DNA from: Pseudomonas sp. B20(2017)
Lineage (GTDB): Bacteria > Pseudomonadota > Gammaproteobacteria > Pseudomonadales > Pseudomonadaceae
Assembly: GCF_002113125.1 (NCBI RefSeq)
Contig: NZ_NEJP01000025.1
Span: forward strand, 1 to 64,000
Length of the DNA: 64,000 nt
Reading direction: 5' to 3'
The notes beneath the pieces were generated by a model. It was not told where the DNA came from and ran no database searches. It saw nothing but the letters and a program-made list of their open reading frames with translations. Position 1 is the stretch's first letter; each line of letters starts with the position of its first letter. Of this stretch, positions 53,452-62,319 are shown piece after piece. The translations under genes and the position numbers were made by a program.

Positions 53452-54510
53452 CTAGATCAGCGCCATCTGGCGACCTGGCGGACAGAAGGCCGTGCAGTCG
53501 AGGTTGAAACCTTCGCGGTGATTGAGCCCAAGGCGTTTCAGTGCTTTGGCGAAGCGCTGGGCGAGCAGGTCGGCAAATGGCCCCTCGCCACGCATCCGCG
53601 CACCAAAGCGGCTGTCGTACAGCTCGCCGCCACGGCTCTGGCGGATCAGGCTCAGTACATGGGCGGCGCGCTGCGGGTAGTGTGCTTCAAGCCATTCCTC
53701 GAACAGCGGCGCCACCTCCAGCGGCAGGCGCAGCATCATGTAGGCCGCGCTCTGGGCGCCGGCCGCGTGGGCTTCGGTCAGCAGGCTTTCGATCTCGCTG
53801 TCGTTGATCATCGGAATCATCGGTGAACACAGCACGCCGACCGGAATCCCCGCTTCGCGCATCACCCGGATCGCCCGTAACCGCGCCTTGGGCGCGGCGG
53901 CGCGGGGTTCGAGGATGCGTTTGAGTTCGTCGTCCAGGGTGGTCAGGCTGATCATCACCGCCACCAGCCGCTGTTGCGCCAGTTCGGTGAGCAGATCGAG
54001 GTCACGCAGGATCAGCGACCCCTTAGTGACGATGGTCACCGGGTGTCGGTAGCGCAGCAGCACTTCGAGGGTCTGGCGGGTGATCCGGTGTTCGCGTTCG
54101 ATCGGCTGATAGGGATCGGTGTTGGAGCCGAGGTTGATGGGCGCACATTGATAGCCTTTTTTTCCCAGCTGTTCTTCAAGCACCTGGGCGGCATTGGTTT
54201 TGGCGATCAGTTTGGTTTCGAAATCCAGCCCCGGCGACATGTCCCAATAGGCGTGGCTGGGCCGTGCATAGCAATAAATGCAGCCATGCTCGCAGCCGCG
54301 ATAGGGATTGATCGAGCGGTCGAAGGGCAGGTCCGGCGAGGTGTTGCGGGTGATGATGGTCTTTGCCGTCTCGAAGCTGACTTCGGTGCCCTGGGTCAAA
54401 GGCACTTCCTGAAACCAGCCATCATCCTCGGCCACCGAACGACTCGGCGCGAAGCGGTTGTGCGGGTTGGTCGCGGTGCCGCGACCGCGCGGGGGCAAGG
54501 GGCTGGTCAT
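53452..54510 (-). CDS. SOS-controlled radical SAM protein (PA0069 family)
   Basis: 352 residues. Radical SAM motif CEHGCIYCYAR (Cys73, Cys77, Cys80), similar to spore photoproduct lyase-like proteins (INLGSNTDPYQPIE, VTKGSLILRDLDLL). The ATG at 54510 follows AAGGACACCCGTG. A perfect LexA box overlaps its promoter 17-32 bases upstream. The PA0069 gene is in the LexA regulon of P. aeruginosa. Substrate unknown; a DNA repair or RNA role is plausible but not shown. Confidence 0.88.
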   Translation of the reverse strand: MTSPLPPRGRGTATNPHNRFAPSRSVAEDDGWFQEVPLTQGTEVSFETAKTIITRNTSPDLPFDRSINPYRGCEHGCIYCYARPSHAYWDMSPGLDFETKLIAKTNAAQVLEEQLGKKGYQCAPINLGSNTDPYQPIEREHRITRQTLEVLLRYRHPVTIVTKGSLILRDLDLLTELAQQRLVAVMISLTTLDDELKRILEPRAAAPKARLRAIRVMREAGIPVGVLCSPMIPMINDSEIESLLTEAHAAGAQSAAYMMLRLPLEVAPLFEEWLEAHYPQRAAHVLSLIRQSRGGELYDSRFGARMRGEGPFADLLAQRFAKALKRLGLNHREGFNLDCTAFCPPGRQMALI

Positions 54511-54526
54511 CACGGGTGTCCTTGGT

Positions 54527-54542
54527 CTGTACATGCATACAG
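54527..54542. promoter_or_regulatory. LexA (SOS) box
   Basis: CTGTACATGCATACAG: perfect CTGT-N8-ACAG with a symmetric core, just before the radical SAM gene. Confidence 0.88.
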
Positions 54543-54739
54543 TATCCGCAAGGTCGCGGATGATCCACTACCGTTCGGCCGTGCATCAATAAATCTCGCA
54601 GTTAGTTGTAGTTTTCTTATAGGTAAAGTTGCAGCTGTGCAAACTAAAGAAACATAAGTTGGCTGTTGGTTTGCTCTTCAAGTTCGTAGTATTTACTCCG
54701 CTTCACAACGCTTTATTATATAAAAGACAAAAGGAATTG

Positions 54740-55045
54740 ATGATGTCGTTTTTGAATTCGCGCGGTATTTTTCTGCAACTGATGCAGCCCGGCCCATCGG
54801 AGCCCAATACAGTGGTTTCCATGCAACTGGCGCGTAAGGAATTGGGCTGGGATGCCGAAGCCGGCGAGCAGATTGAAAGGCTGGTCGACCCGATTTTTGT
54901 TACCGCAACCTCCCAGGATGGCGGCCACACTTTCAGCATTGGCCGTCTGAAGCACGATGTGGATCGCGACGGTGAAATCGGTGAGCAGGATCGGGCCAAA
55001 CTGGTTGCCCTGGCCAAAGCCTATGCCAGTATTACCAATCCGTAA
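54740..55045 (+). CDS. Small protein with an EF-hand-like calcium loop
   Basis: 101 residues, AAGGAATTG before the ATG. Preceded by an AT-rich region unlike its neighbours. No signal or membrane segment. Residues 73-84 read DVDRDGEIGEQD, matching the EF-hand/dockerin pattern DxDxDGxI with an acidic position 12, followed by a helix (RAKLVALAKAYA). Only one loop is present. I recognise no family; could be a calcium-responsive or secreted small protein. Confidence 0.6.
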   Translation: MMSFLNSRGIFLQLMQPGPSEPNTVVSMQLARKELGWDAEAGEQIERLVDPIFVTATSQDGGHTFSIGRLKHDVDRDGEIGEQDRAKLVALAKAYASITNP

Positions 55046-55058
55046 CAGCGTTTGAATC

Positions 55059-55094
55059 AATAACCCCTGCATGATTGATCATGCAGGGGTTATT
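55059..55094. terminator. Bidirectional terminator
   Basis: AATAACCCCTGCATGAT / ATCATGCAGGGGTTATT: perfect 17-bp arms around TG, between two convergent genes. Confidence 0.85.
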
Positions 55095-55098
55095 GCAC

Positions 55099-56400
55099 TT
55101 AGTTGTGGCTGGTTACTTGTCCAAGATCACCGGATGATGTTGTAGTCATATCATCAGTGCGTAACTTGGCAACCTCTTTCGCAGTGACAGGGGAAGCCTT
55201 GTTACCCCAACTTCCACGAATAAAACTCACGACATCCGCCACTTCCTGATCCGACAGACGCCAGGCGAAACCCGGCATGGTGAAGGTCGACGGCGCTGTG
55301 TGCGTCGCAGGCAGGGTGCCGCCCTTGAGCACGATGTGAATCAGCGAAGTCGGGTCGTCCGATTGCAGCACCGGATTGCCCGCCAGCGCCGGGAACACCC
55401 GGGTGTAGCCATGGCCGTCGGTGCGGTGGCACGCCGCGCAGTTATCGATGTACACCGAAGCGCCGCGCTGACTGTCGTCACCGTTCCACAAGGCCTTGGC
55501 GACCTTCTCGTCGTACTGATGTGGCTGGTCGGCAGGATCATTGGCCGGCAGCGATTTCAGGTATCGGGCAATCGCGGTCAGGTCGGCGTCGGTCATGTAC
55601 TGCATGCTGTGGGTGACCACGTCGCTCATGCCGCCGAACACTGCACTGCGGTCGCTGCGACCGGTCTTGAGGAACTGCACCAGTTGCTCTTCGCTCCAGC
55701 TGCCGAGCCCGTCCTTGTGGTCGCCGCGCAGGCTCTTGGCGATCCAGCCTTCCAGCGGCGCACTACCTGACAGAAAACTGCTGCCTTCAGACGCACTCAG
55801 GGATTTTTCCTGCATGGTCAGGGCCCGTGGCGTATGGCAGGCGCCGCAATGTCCGAGGCCTTCCACCAGATACGCCCCACGGCTGACAACGGCATCGTCC
55901 GACGCGGCTTTGTAATCCTCGACCTTCGGTGCGAACAGCCAGCGCCAGCCCATCAGTGGCCAGCGCATGCTCAGTGGCCACGGGATGTCGCTGACCTTGT
56001 TCTCTTGTGCCACCGGTTCCACGCCGTGCATGAAGTAGGCGTAGAGCGCCTGCATGTCGGTTTCGCTGACGCGGGCGTAGGACGGGTACGGCATCGCCGG
56101 GTACAAGGTACTGCCGTTTTTGGCCACGCCATGCCGCACGGCCTGGTCGAAATCCTCGAAACTGTAGTCACCGACGCCGGTTTTATCCGGGGTGATGTTG
56201 GTCGAGTAGATCGTGCCGATCGGGGTTTCCATCGGCAGGCCGCCGGCGAACGGCTTGCCGTCCTTGGCCGTGTGGCAGGCCACACAGTCACCGGCACGGG
56301 CGAGGTATTCGCCTTGTTTGATCAAGGATTGATCAACTTCGGCGCCATGAACGGCAGCGCCGCCGAGCAGCGCCAGGGTCGCGATAACGAGAGTCTTCAT
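55099..56400 (-). CDS. Trihaem cytochrome c subunit of a membrane-linked dehydrogenase
   Basis: 433 residues. Signal peptide about 1-20; three CxxCH sites (about 39-43, 185-189 and 321-325), the layout of the cytochrome subunit of gluconate, 2-ketogluconate or alcohol dehydrogenases. The second ATG (56400) suits AAGGAG spacing better than 56406. Last gene of a three-gene unit; it passes electrons from the flavoprotein to ubiquinone. The exact sugar acid is not known. Confidence 0.9.
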   Translation of the reverse strand: MKTLVIATLALLGGAAVHGAEVDQSLIKQGEYLARAGDCVACHTAKDGKPFAGGLPMETPIGTIYSTNITPDKTGVGDYSFEDFDQAVRHGVAKNGSTLYPAMPYPSYARVSETDMQALYAYFMHGVEPVAQENKVSDIPWPLSMRWPLMGWRWLFAPKVEDYKAASDDAVVSRGAYLVEGLGHCGACHTPRALTMQEKSLSASEGSSFLSGSAPLEGWIAKSLRGDHKDGLGSWSEEQLVQFLKTGRSDRSAVFGGMSDVVTHSMQYMTDADLTAIARYLKSLPANDPADQPHQYDEKVAKALWNGDDSQRGASVYIDNCAACHRTDGHGYTRVFPALAGNPVLQSDDPTSLIHIVLKGGTLPATHTAPSTFTMPGFAWRLSDQEVADVVSFIRGSWGNKASPVTAKEVAKLRTDDMTTTSSGDLGQVTSHN

Positions 56401-56412
56401 GGTCATCGCTCC

Positions 56413-58197
56413 TTAAGCCTGAACCAGCGGGCCGGGGTTTTTCAGGTATTGCTCGCGAATCGCTTTCGCCGACCAGTAGGTCAGCGCGGCAACCAGCCCG
56501 GTCGGGTTGTAACCCAGGCCTTGCGGGAATGCCGAGGCGCCCGGGACGAATACGTTGTGCACGTCCCAGCTCTGCAGGTAGCGGTTCAGCGCGCTGGTCT
56601 TCGGATCGGTGCCCATGATCGCGCCACCGTTGAGGTGGGTAGTCTGGTAGGACGCGGTGTTGAAGTGGTCGCCGACTTTCTTGCCGATCACGGCGATGGC
56701 TTTCGGGCCCATGGCCTCGGCGATCTTGCCCATTTTCTCGACCATGAAGCGGTTCATCTTGATGTCGTTTTCCTGCCAGTCGAACGTCATCCGCAGTAGT
56801 GGCATGCCGTAGGCATCGCGGTACACCGGGTCCAGATCGAGATAGTTGCCACGGTAGGACTGATGCGCGCCGTGGGCGTCCATCGACACCTGGTGGGTGT
56901 AGTAATCGGCGGTCGCGCGTTTCCATGCACTGCCCCAGGCTGGGGTGCCCGGCGGGTTGGAGGTGCCGGCGATCGGTCGGCTGCCGGCCTGGTTGACCCA
57001 CATCGGCGAGCCACCGACGAAACCGTGAGGCCCGTGATCGAAGTTGTCGGCGTTGAAATCATCCACCGCCACACCGTTGCCGCCGGCACCGATGAAGTTG
57101 TTGGTGTGGGTGTCCTTGTCGAAGAACGCTTTGATGGTCGCCATGTTCTGGTAGGCGAAGTTACGCCCGACCACGCCTTCACCGCTGACCGGATCGTAGG
57201 GTTTGCCGATACCGGAGAGCAGCATCAACCGCACGTTGTGCAACTGGAACGCGCCGAGGATTACCAGATCCGCCGGTTGCTCGATCTCGCGGCCCTGGCC
57301 GTCGATGTAGGTGACGCCGGTGGCTTTGGTTTTCGTGCTGTCGAGGTTGACCCGCAGAACGTGGGCGTTAGGCCGCAGTTCGAAATTCGGCAGCGGCTTC
57401 AGCGCCGGCAGAATGTTCACGTTCGGCGAGGCCTTGGAATACATGTAGCAGACGTAACCGCTGCAGAAACCGCAGAAGTTGCACGGGCCCATCTGCGCGC
57501 CGTAAGGATTGGTGTACGGCCCTGAAGTATTCGCGGAAGGCAGGTTGTAGGGTTTGTAACCCACCTCCGTAGCCGCTTTGCCGAACAGCTGTGCGGAAAC
57601 CGTGTTCTTCTGCGCTTCCAGCGGGAACGGATTCGAGCGATCCGGCGCGTACGGGTTGCCGCCCTTGCCCTGGCCGACCAGTTGGCCTTTCACGGTCCAG
57701 GCCTGGCCGGAGGTGCCGAAAACTTTTTCGGCGAAATCGAAGAACGGCTCCAGCTCTTCATAGCTGACGCCGAAGTCCTGGATGGTCATGTCCTTGGGGA
57801 TGAAGCTTTTGCCGTAGCGCTCTTCGTAGTGGCTGCGCATGCGCAGTTCGATCGGGTCGACGCGAAAGTGCACGCCCGACCAGTGCAGCCCGGCGCCGCC
57901 CACGCCGTTGCCCGGCAGAAACGCGCCCAGCTGGCGGTTCGGCAGGGCGATGTCGTTCACGCTGTGGCGGATGGTGACGGTTTCCTTGGAAACGTCCTGG
58001 AAGAGTTTTTTCCGCACACTGTAGGTGAGTTCGTCGATCACCTGAGGATAGTTGCCGTCCGGGTAGGTGTCCTGCATCGGTCCGCGTTCCAGCGCCAGCA
58101 CGTTGAGCCCGGCTTCGGTCAGCTCTTTGGCCATGATCGCGCCTGTCCAGCCGAAACCGACGATCACCGCGTCAACCTTCTTCATTACCGTTGCCAT
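56413..58197 (-). CDS. GMC-family FAD dehydrogenase subunit (gluconate 2-dehydrogenase type)
   Basis: 594 residues. N-terminal FAD-binding VIVGFGWTGAIMAKEL, GMC signatures NGVGGAGLHWSG and GAFQLHNVRLMLLSGIG, and the C-terminal catalytic region (YQTTHLNGGAIMGTD with His, then GLGYNPTGLVAAL). A cysteine-rich loop (GPCNFCGFCSGYVCY) fits Fe-S/FAD members of the gluconate dehydrogenase subfamily. No signal peptide of its own; it is probably carried out with the Tat-tagged small subunit encoded 2 bases upstream. Confidence 0.9.
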   Translation of the reverse strand: MATVMKKVDAVIVGFGWTGAIMAKELTEAGLNVLALERGPMQDTYPDGNYPQVIDELTYSVRKKLFQDVSKETVTIRHSVNDIALPNRQLGAFLPGNGVGGAGLHWSGVHFRVDPIELRMRSHYEERYGKSFIPKDMTIQDFGVSYEELEPFFDFAEKVFGTSGQAWTVKGQLVGQGKGGNPYAPDRSNPFPLEAQKNTVSAQLFGKAATEVGYKPYNLPSANTSGPYTNPYGAQMGPCNFCGFCSGYVCYMYSKASPNVNILPALKPLPNFELRPNAHVLRVNLDSTKTKATGVTYIDGQGREIEQPADLVILGAFQLHNVRLMLLSGIGKPYDPVSGEGVVGRNFAYQNMATIKAFFDKDTHTNNFIGAGGNGVAVDDFNADNFDHGPHGFVGGSPMWVNQAGSRPIAGTSNPPGTPAWGSAWKRATADYYTHQVSMDAHGAHQSYRGNYLDLDPVYRDAYGMPLLRMTFDWQENDIKMNRFMVEKMGKIAEAMGPKAIAVIGKKVGDHFNTASYQTTHLNGGAIMGTDPKTSALNRYLQSWDVHNVFVPGASAFPQGLGYNPTGLVAALTYWSAKAIREQYLKNPGPLVQA

Positions 58198-58199
58198 GC

Positions 58200-58946
58200 T
58201 CACGCCCTCTCGCCGCGAATCGAAACTGCCGGGAAGGGGTACTGCTCGTTGCGTTCCACCCAATCCATGAAATCGGCGCGGGCGCCGGGGAAGCCGATCA
58301 TGGTCCAGCCGACCATGCCTTTATTGCCGCCGTGGATCGGGTCGCAGAAGAACCCTTCCTTGGTGTTTTGAAGCAGCAGACTGAAGAAAATCTTCGCCGG
58401 AACTGCGTCGAATTGCGGTTTTCCGGCTTCAAGCTGCTTGAGCAGATCGTCTCGGGTAGCGCTGTCTTGCTCGGCAAATGTTTTACCGTTGAGGGATTTT
58501 GCCCACTGATCCGTGGCGGCGATGCCGAGGCGATAGATCTCTTTCGGGACCAGTTTGCTCTGCCAGCCCATCTCCGGCGCGGCGTCGGCATTGAACGGGC
58601 CCTGCATGTACCAAAGGGCACCAGCGGCGTACGGGGTGTTCATCTGACGGTCGATGTATTCCGGCACACCGGCTTCGAGTGCACCCGGCCCCTGCGCATC
58701 GTTGGGGATCAATTGCGCGACAGCGGCATTGATGAACGCCCACTCTTCGGCAGTGAAGTAGCTCGGCTGATAAGGGCTGGCTTCTACGGCGGCCGCTTTT
58801 GCCGAAGCTGTGGCAGGCGCGCTTTCAGGCGCCGCTTGCAGCACCGTGCTGCCGAGTCCGCTGCCGGCGAGGGTAACGACCGGAATCAGGGTCAGGGATT
58901 TGCGCAAAAACTCACGCCGCGGGTTGTCTCGATCTTCATCAGACAT
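58200..58946 (-). CDS. Gluconate 2-dehydrogenase subunit 3 family protein (Tat signal)
   Basis: 248 residues. Twin-arginine signal (NPRREFLRKSLTLIPVVTL, residues about 8-27), then the subunit 3 domain (FTAEEWAFINAAVAQLIPND, YIDRQMNTPYAAGALWYMQG, GFFCDPIHGGNKGMVGWTMIGFPG). It is the small subunit that brings the flavoprotein to the periplasm. First gene of the three-gene operon; GAGG lies upstream of the ATG at 58946. Confidence 0.92.
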   Translation of the reverse strand: MSDEDRDNPRREFLRKSLTLIPVVTLAGSGLGSTVLQAAPESAPATASAKAAAVEASPYQPSYFTAEEWAFINAAVAQLIPNDAQGPGALEAGVPEYIDRQMNTPYAAGALWYMQGPFNADAAPEMGWQSKLVPKEIYRLGIAATDQWAKSLNGKTFAEQDSATRDDLLKQLEAGKPQFDAVPAKIFFSLLLQNTKEGFFCDPIHGGNKGMVGWTMIGFPGARADFMDWVERNEQYPFPAVSIRGERA

Positions 58947-59243
58947 GGGGATGCACCTCATCAGGCATTGATGGTTGTCAGCCGTTTCTGCGAACGGCTC
59001 AAGAATTTTCTGGCTGCGACGTGGCCGGGATGACCGGGAGAAGGGGGACGCGTCTGCAACATGATGTGACAAATGGTAGCAGGCTAATCAACCGGGTGAA
59101 CCGATTCAGCCAAAAAAAGACCGCTTTTCGACCAAGGGAACCGCGGTATTCACGATTCTTTTACAAGCGCCTCACGCGGATTTGACCGCGAAGCTCGCAA
59201 GCTGCGGCCTTCACTGACGAAACCCACACGGTCGCCGCAAAGC

Positions 59244-59888
59244 ATGTTCCTGACGCGTTTTTCCTCCGCATTCTGTTTGTCGCTGCTGGCCCTGATCAGC
59301 TGGATTCCCGCTCAGGCCGCGCAAACTCCGGCTTCCCGTCCCGTCGAGTGGGCGCAGCCGGTAGAGGTGCAATACAACCTGTTCCAGATGTCGCCCACGC
59401 TTTATCGCAGCGCACTCCCCGATGACGGCGCGGTGCCGTTGCTGAACAACCTGAAGGTGGCCACGGTTATCAACTTCCTGCCGGAAGCGGATTCCAACTG
59501 GCTGAAAGCCCCCGGTATCCATCAGGTGCAATTGCCCTATCGCACCAATCACGTGGACGACAGTGATGTGCTCAAGACCCTGCGTGCCATCCAGTCCGCC
59601 GAAGCCGACGGCCCGGTGTTGATGCACTGCAAGCACGGCTCCGATCGCACCGGCCTGATGGCGGCGATGTACCGGATCGTCGTGCAGGGCTGGAGCAAGG
59701 AAGACGCCCTGAACGAAATGACCCAGGGCGGCTTTGGTGAGAGTGGGCACTTTCGGGACAGCGTGCGCTACGTGATGCAGGCCGATGTCGACAAGTTGCG
59801 CACCGCACTGGCCAATGGCGATTGCAGCACCAGCGCGTTTGCCACGTGCTCGATGAAGAGCTGGTTTCAGACGGTCAATCTGAAGTAA
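59244..59888 (+). CDS. Periplasmic dual-specificity/tyrosine phosphatase (TpbA-like)
   Basis: 214 residues. Signal peptide about 1-26 (PAQAA). Active site HCKHGSDRTG with Cys129 and Arg135; the general acid is probably Asp105/Asp106. The fold and secretion resemble TpbA of P. aeruginosa, which acts on a diguanylate cyclase. The C-terminus has two extra cysteines (NGDCSTSAFATC). Its 3' end overlaps the convergent M3 peptidase gene by 14 bases. Partner unknown here. Confidence 0.85.
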   Translation: MFLTRFSSAFCLSLLALISWIPAQAAQTPASRPVEWAQPVEVQYNLFQMSPTLYRSALPDDGAVPLLNNLKVATVINFLPEADSNWLKAPGIHQVQLPYRTNHVDDSDVLKTLRAIQSAEADGPVLMHCKHGSDRTGLMAAMYRIVVQGWSKEDALNEMTQGGFGESGHFRDSVRYVMQADVDKLRTALANGDCSTSAFATCSMKSWFQTVNLK

Positions 59889-61917
59889 CTCGTCCGGCCT
59901 CCCCGTCAACGAGGCCGGCGACCGGCCGGCCGATGAACGCTTCCACCGCGTCCAGCAACGGACGCCCGGCACCCGGCGCAAAGAATGTGGTGCGAAATTC
60001 ACGTCCGTTTTGCGCGTTGAATACCCAGTCGCGGCTGAAACGCTTGAACGCTTCCTGAGCCAGCACGCCCGACCAGACGTAGGCGTAAACCGAAGCGTCG
60101 TATTGGGTCACCATGTAATCGAATCCATTGGCGAAGCGGTGATCGTCCGGCAGTTGCAGAGGCCCCAGGCGGCGCTGGACATCGTTGCAAACCTCCTCGA
60201 CCGGGCGCCCGTCGCCGTGGGTCAGGTGCAGCTCGAAATCAATCATCGCCCCCATCAGCAACAAGGCCTGTTGCCGGCTGGAATGGGCCTCAATGGCTGA
60301 CAGTGCTGCGTCGACCCGTGCGGCGCTCAAGCGTTCGCCGGTCTGAAAATGTGCGCCGAGCCACAACACAAACTCCCGCGACAAACACCACTGCTCGAAC
60401 AATTGCCCGGAAAACTCTGCCGCTTCATGGCCCAATTGCAGAATGCCGGACAGGGTGTGATGGGGCGAGCATGCCAGCACGTGCTGGAGGCAATGGCCAA
60501 ACTCATGAAACAGCACCCGCAGATCTTCGATTTCGAGTCGGCACGGATGGCTGTCGGTGGCCGGTGTGAAATTGCTGTAGAGCAGGGCAATCGGCAGCGC
60601 AGGGCGGCCTTCGGCGTTGATCCGGCGATTGCGCAGCGTGGAAGTGCCGGCGAAATCCATAGCACCATCATGGTGAAACGGATCGAGGTAGATGTAGCCG
60701 ATGACCTGCTCATGCTCGCTGATTTCCAGCAGGCGCACATCGTCATGCCAGTGGCCGCCACCGGACCGCTCGACGATGCGGATCCCGAACATCCGTTCGC
60801 AGAACAGATAGAGCCTGCGCAGGGTGCCCTCGAGCGGAAAATAATCACGGAGGTTTTCCAGCGCACCGGGAAACTGCTGCTGGCGCCATTGTTCGGCGAG
60901 GAAATCTTCATCCCACGGCTGAACCCGGTCGATCCCGCGTTGCTGCGCGAAGTCTGTCAGTTGTTCTGCATCTTGCGCGAGGACAGGTGCCAGCTGCGCC
61001 GCCTGACGCAGGAGAAAGCCACTGACCCACGCCGTCGTCCGGGCGCTGTTTTTGGCCAGACTCAGTTGCGCGGCGTTTTCATGGCCGAGTAAACGGGCTT
61101 TCTGCTGGCGCAATGCAAGCAGTTTGGTCAGCACCGGACCGTTATCGAAGCGACCGGCCAGCGGCCCGCGATCGGAGGCGCGGGTCATGTAGGCAACATA
61201 GCATTCCTCTCGCAAGGCGCGGTTCTCGGCGTACTTGAGGATGTGCTGGCAGGTGTTCTGGTCCAGACGGATCAGCCAGCCGTCATGCCCCGCCTCGCGT
61301 GCGGCGCGCGCCAGACGATCCTTCATCGCCGGCGACAAGCCTGTGAGCAGCGCAATATCATCGACACGTTTGCTCCACGCCTCGGCCCAACGCTCGAGGT
61401 TGTCCAGAAACACGTACTCCAACCCGCCGATCTCGCGGTTCAACCGCGCCAGTTCCTGTTGCTGTTCAGCAGGAAGCTCGATGCCCGACTGCTTGAATCG
61501 GCGCAGAATCCCCGCCAGCGCGATATTGCGCGACTCATCGAAACTGCCGGCTATCGAGCTCTGCGCCAAACGCTGGTAAGCCTCGTACAACGGACGATTG
61601 CGGGCTTTTTCAGAGCGATACTGATCGATCGCCAGATGCGCCTTGGCGCTTTCCTCGAGCCAGATCGCATCGTCGGATCTGACCATCGACAACGTTTCAA
61701 GAATCGAGCGGACTTCGCCGAGGCGCGCGTCGGCCTCGTCGATGCTCAGCACCAGATCATCCCAGCCGGGATGTTCGGTCTGACTGGCGATCACTTCGGC
61801 GATGATGCGTCGATTATCGGCAATGATGCCGGTGACGGCCGGCAGCAGTTGCTCGGCGCGAATCGCTGGCCAAGGTGGCAGCGTCCAGTGTTGCAGGAGG
61901 AGATTGGTGTCGGGCAT
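59875..61917 (-). CDS. M3-family metallopeptidase (PrlC-like paralogue)
   Basis: 680 residues from MPDTNLL. Zinc motif HEFGH (His471, Glu472, His475) with a following Glu ligand region (LGHEAAEFSGQLFEQW). Thimet/oligopeptidase A architecture, mostly helical. Clearly related to prlC 0.4 kb away but strongly diverged, and the C-terminus is longer. The GGA ribosome site supports 61917. Presumably degrades short peptides in the cytoplasm; the separate role is not known. Confidence 0.88.
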   Translation of the reverse strand: MPDTNLLLQHWTLPPWPAIRAEQLLPAVTGIIADNRRIIAEVIASQTEHPGWDDLVLSIDEADARLGEVRSILETLSMVRSDDAIWLEESAKAHLAIDQYRSEKARNRPLYEAYQRLAQSSIAGSFDESRNIALAGILRRFKQSGIELPAEQQQELARLNREIGGLEYVFLDNLERWAEAWSKRVDDIALLTGLSPAMKDRLARAAREAGHDGWLIRLDQNTCQHILKYAENRALREECYVAYMTRASDRGPLAGRFDNGPVLTKLLALRQQKARLLGHENAAQLSLAKNSARTTAWVSGFLLRQAAQLAPVLAQDAEQLTDFAQQRGIDRVQPWDEDFLAEQWRQQQFPGALENLRDYFPLEGTLRRLYLFCERMFGIRIVERSGGGHWHDDVRLLEISEHEQVIGYIYLDPFHHDGAMDFAGTSTLRNRRINAEGRPALPIALLYSNFTPATDSHPCRLEIEDLRVLFHEFGHCLQHVLACSPHHTLSGILQLGHEAAEFSGQLFEQWCLSREFVLWLGAHFQTGERLSAARVDAALSAIEAHSSRQQALLLMGAMIDFELHLTHGDGRPVEEVCNDVQRRLGPLQLPDDHRFANGFDYMVTQYDASVYAYVWSGVLAQEAFKRFSRDWVFNAQNGREFRTTFFAPGAGRPLLDAVEAFIGRPVAGLVDGEAGRVTSD

Positions 61918-62028
61918 GGCAGCTTCCTTCGAGGCGTGGCGCAAAGGGCCAGCCTACGAAGCAAGTGCGAGGGACAGGTGTTAAGCCAATACCACCTTCC
62001 ACCGACGAATCGGGGAAGGTGGTGCCGA

Positions 62029-62319
62029 TCAGTGCTGCTCGTCGGACTTTTTCTTCAGCTTCGGGTTCGGGAAGAACTGCACCGCCTGAACAGTTTTGTC
62101 CGGTGCAGGCTTGAGCGCGCTGGTGTTGACTCGCGTACCCAGTTCCTTCGGCACCGACAACCCTTGGGCATTGAGCGTATCGCTGTAGCCGCACGCCACG
62201 CATTCGCGGTGCGGGACATCGTCCTCGCTCCACATCATCAGTTTGTCCGGCTCGCTGCACGCCGGGCAGACTGCCCCGGCGATAAAGCGTTTTTTGGTCT
62301 TCACGGGTGCCTCACTCAT
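62029..62319 (-). CDS. yheV: YheV-family zinc-ribbon protein
   Basis: 96 residues. CPAC and CVAC pairs (about 18-21 and 40-43) form a zinc ribbon; basic tail PKLKKKSDEQH. The start overlaps the prlC stop (ATGA). Coupled to prlC as in other gammaproteobacteria. Function unknown. Confidence 0.88.
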   Translation of the reverse strand: MSEAPVKTKKRFIAGAVCPACSEPDKLMMWSEDDVPHRECVACGYSDTLNAQGLSVPKELGTRVNTSALKPAPDKTVQAVQFFPNPKLKKKSDEQH

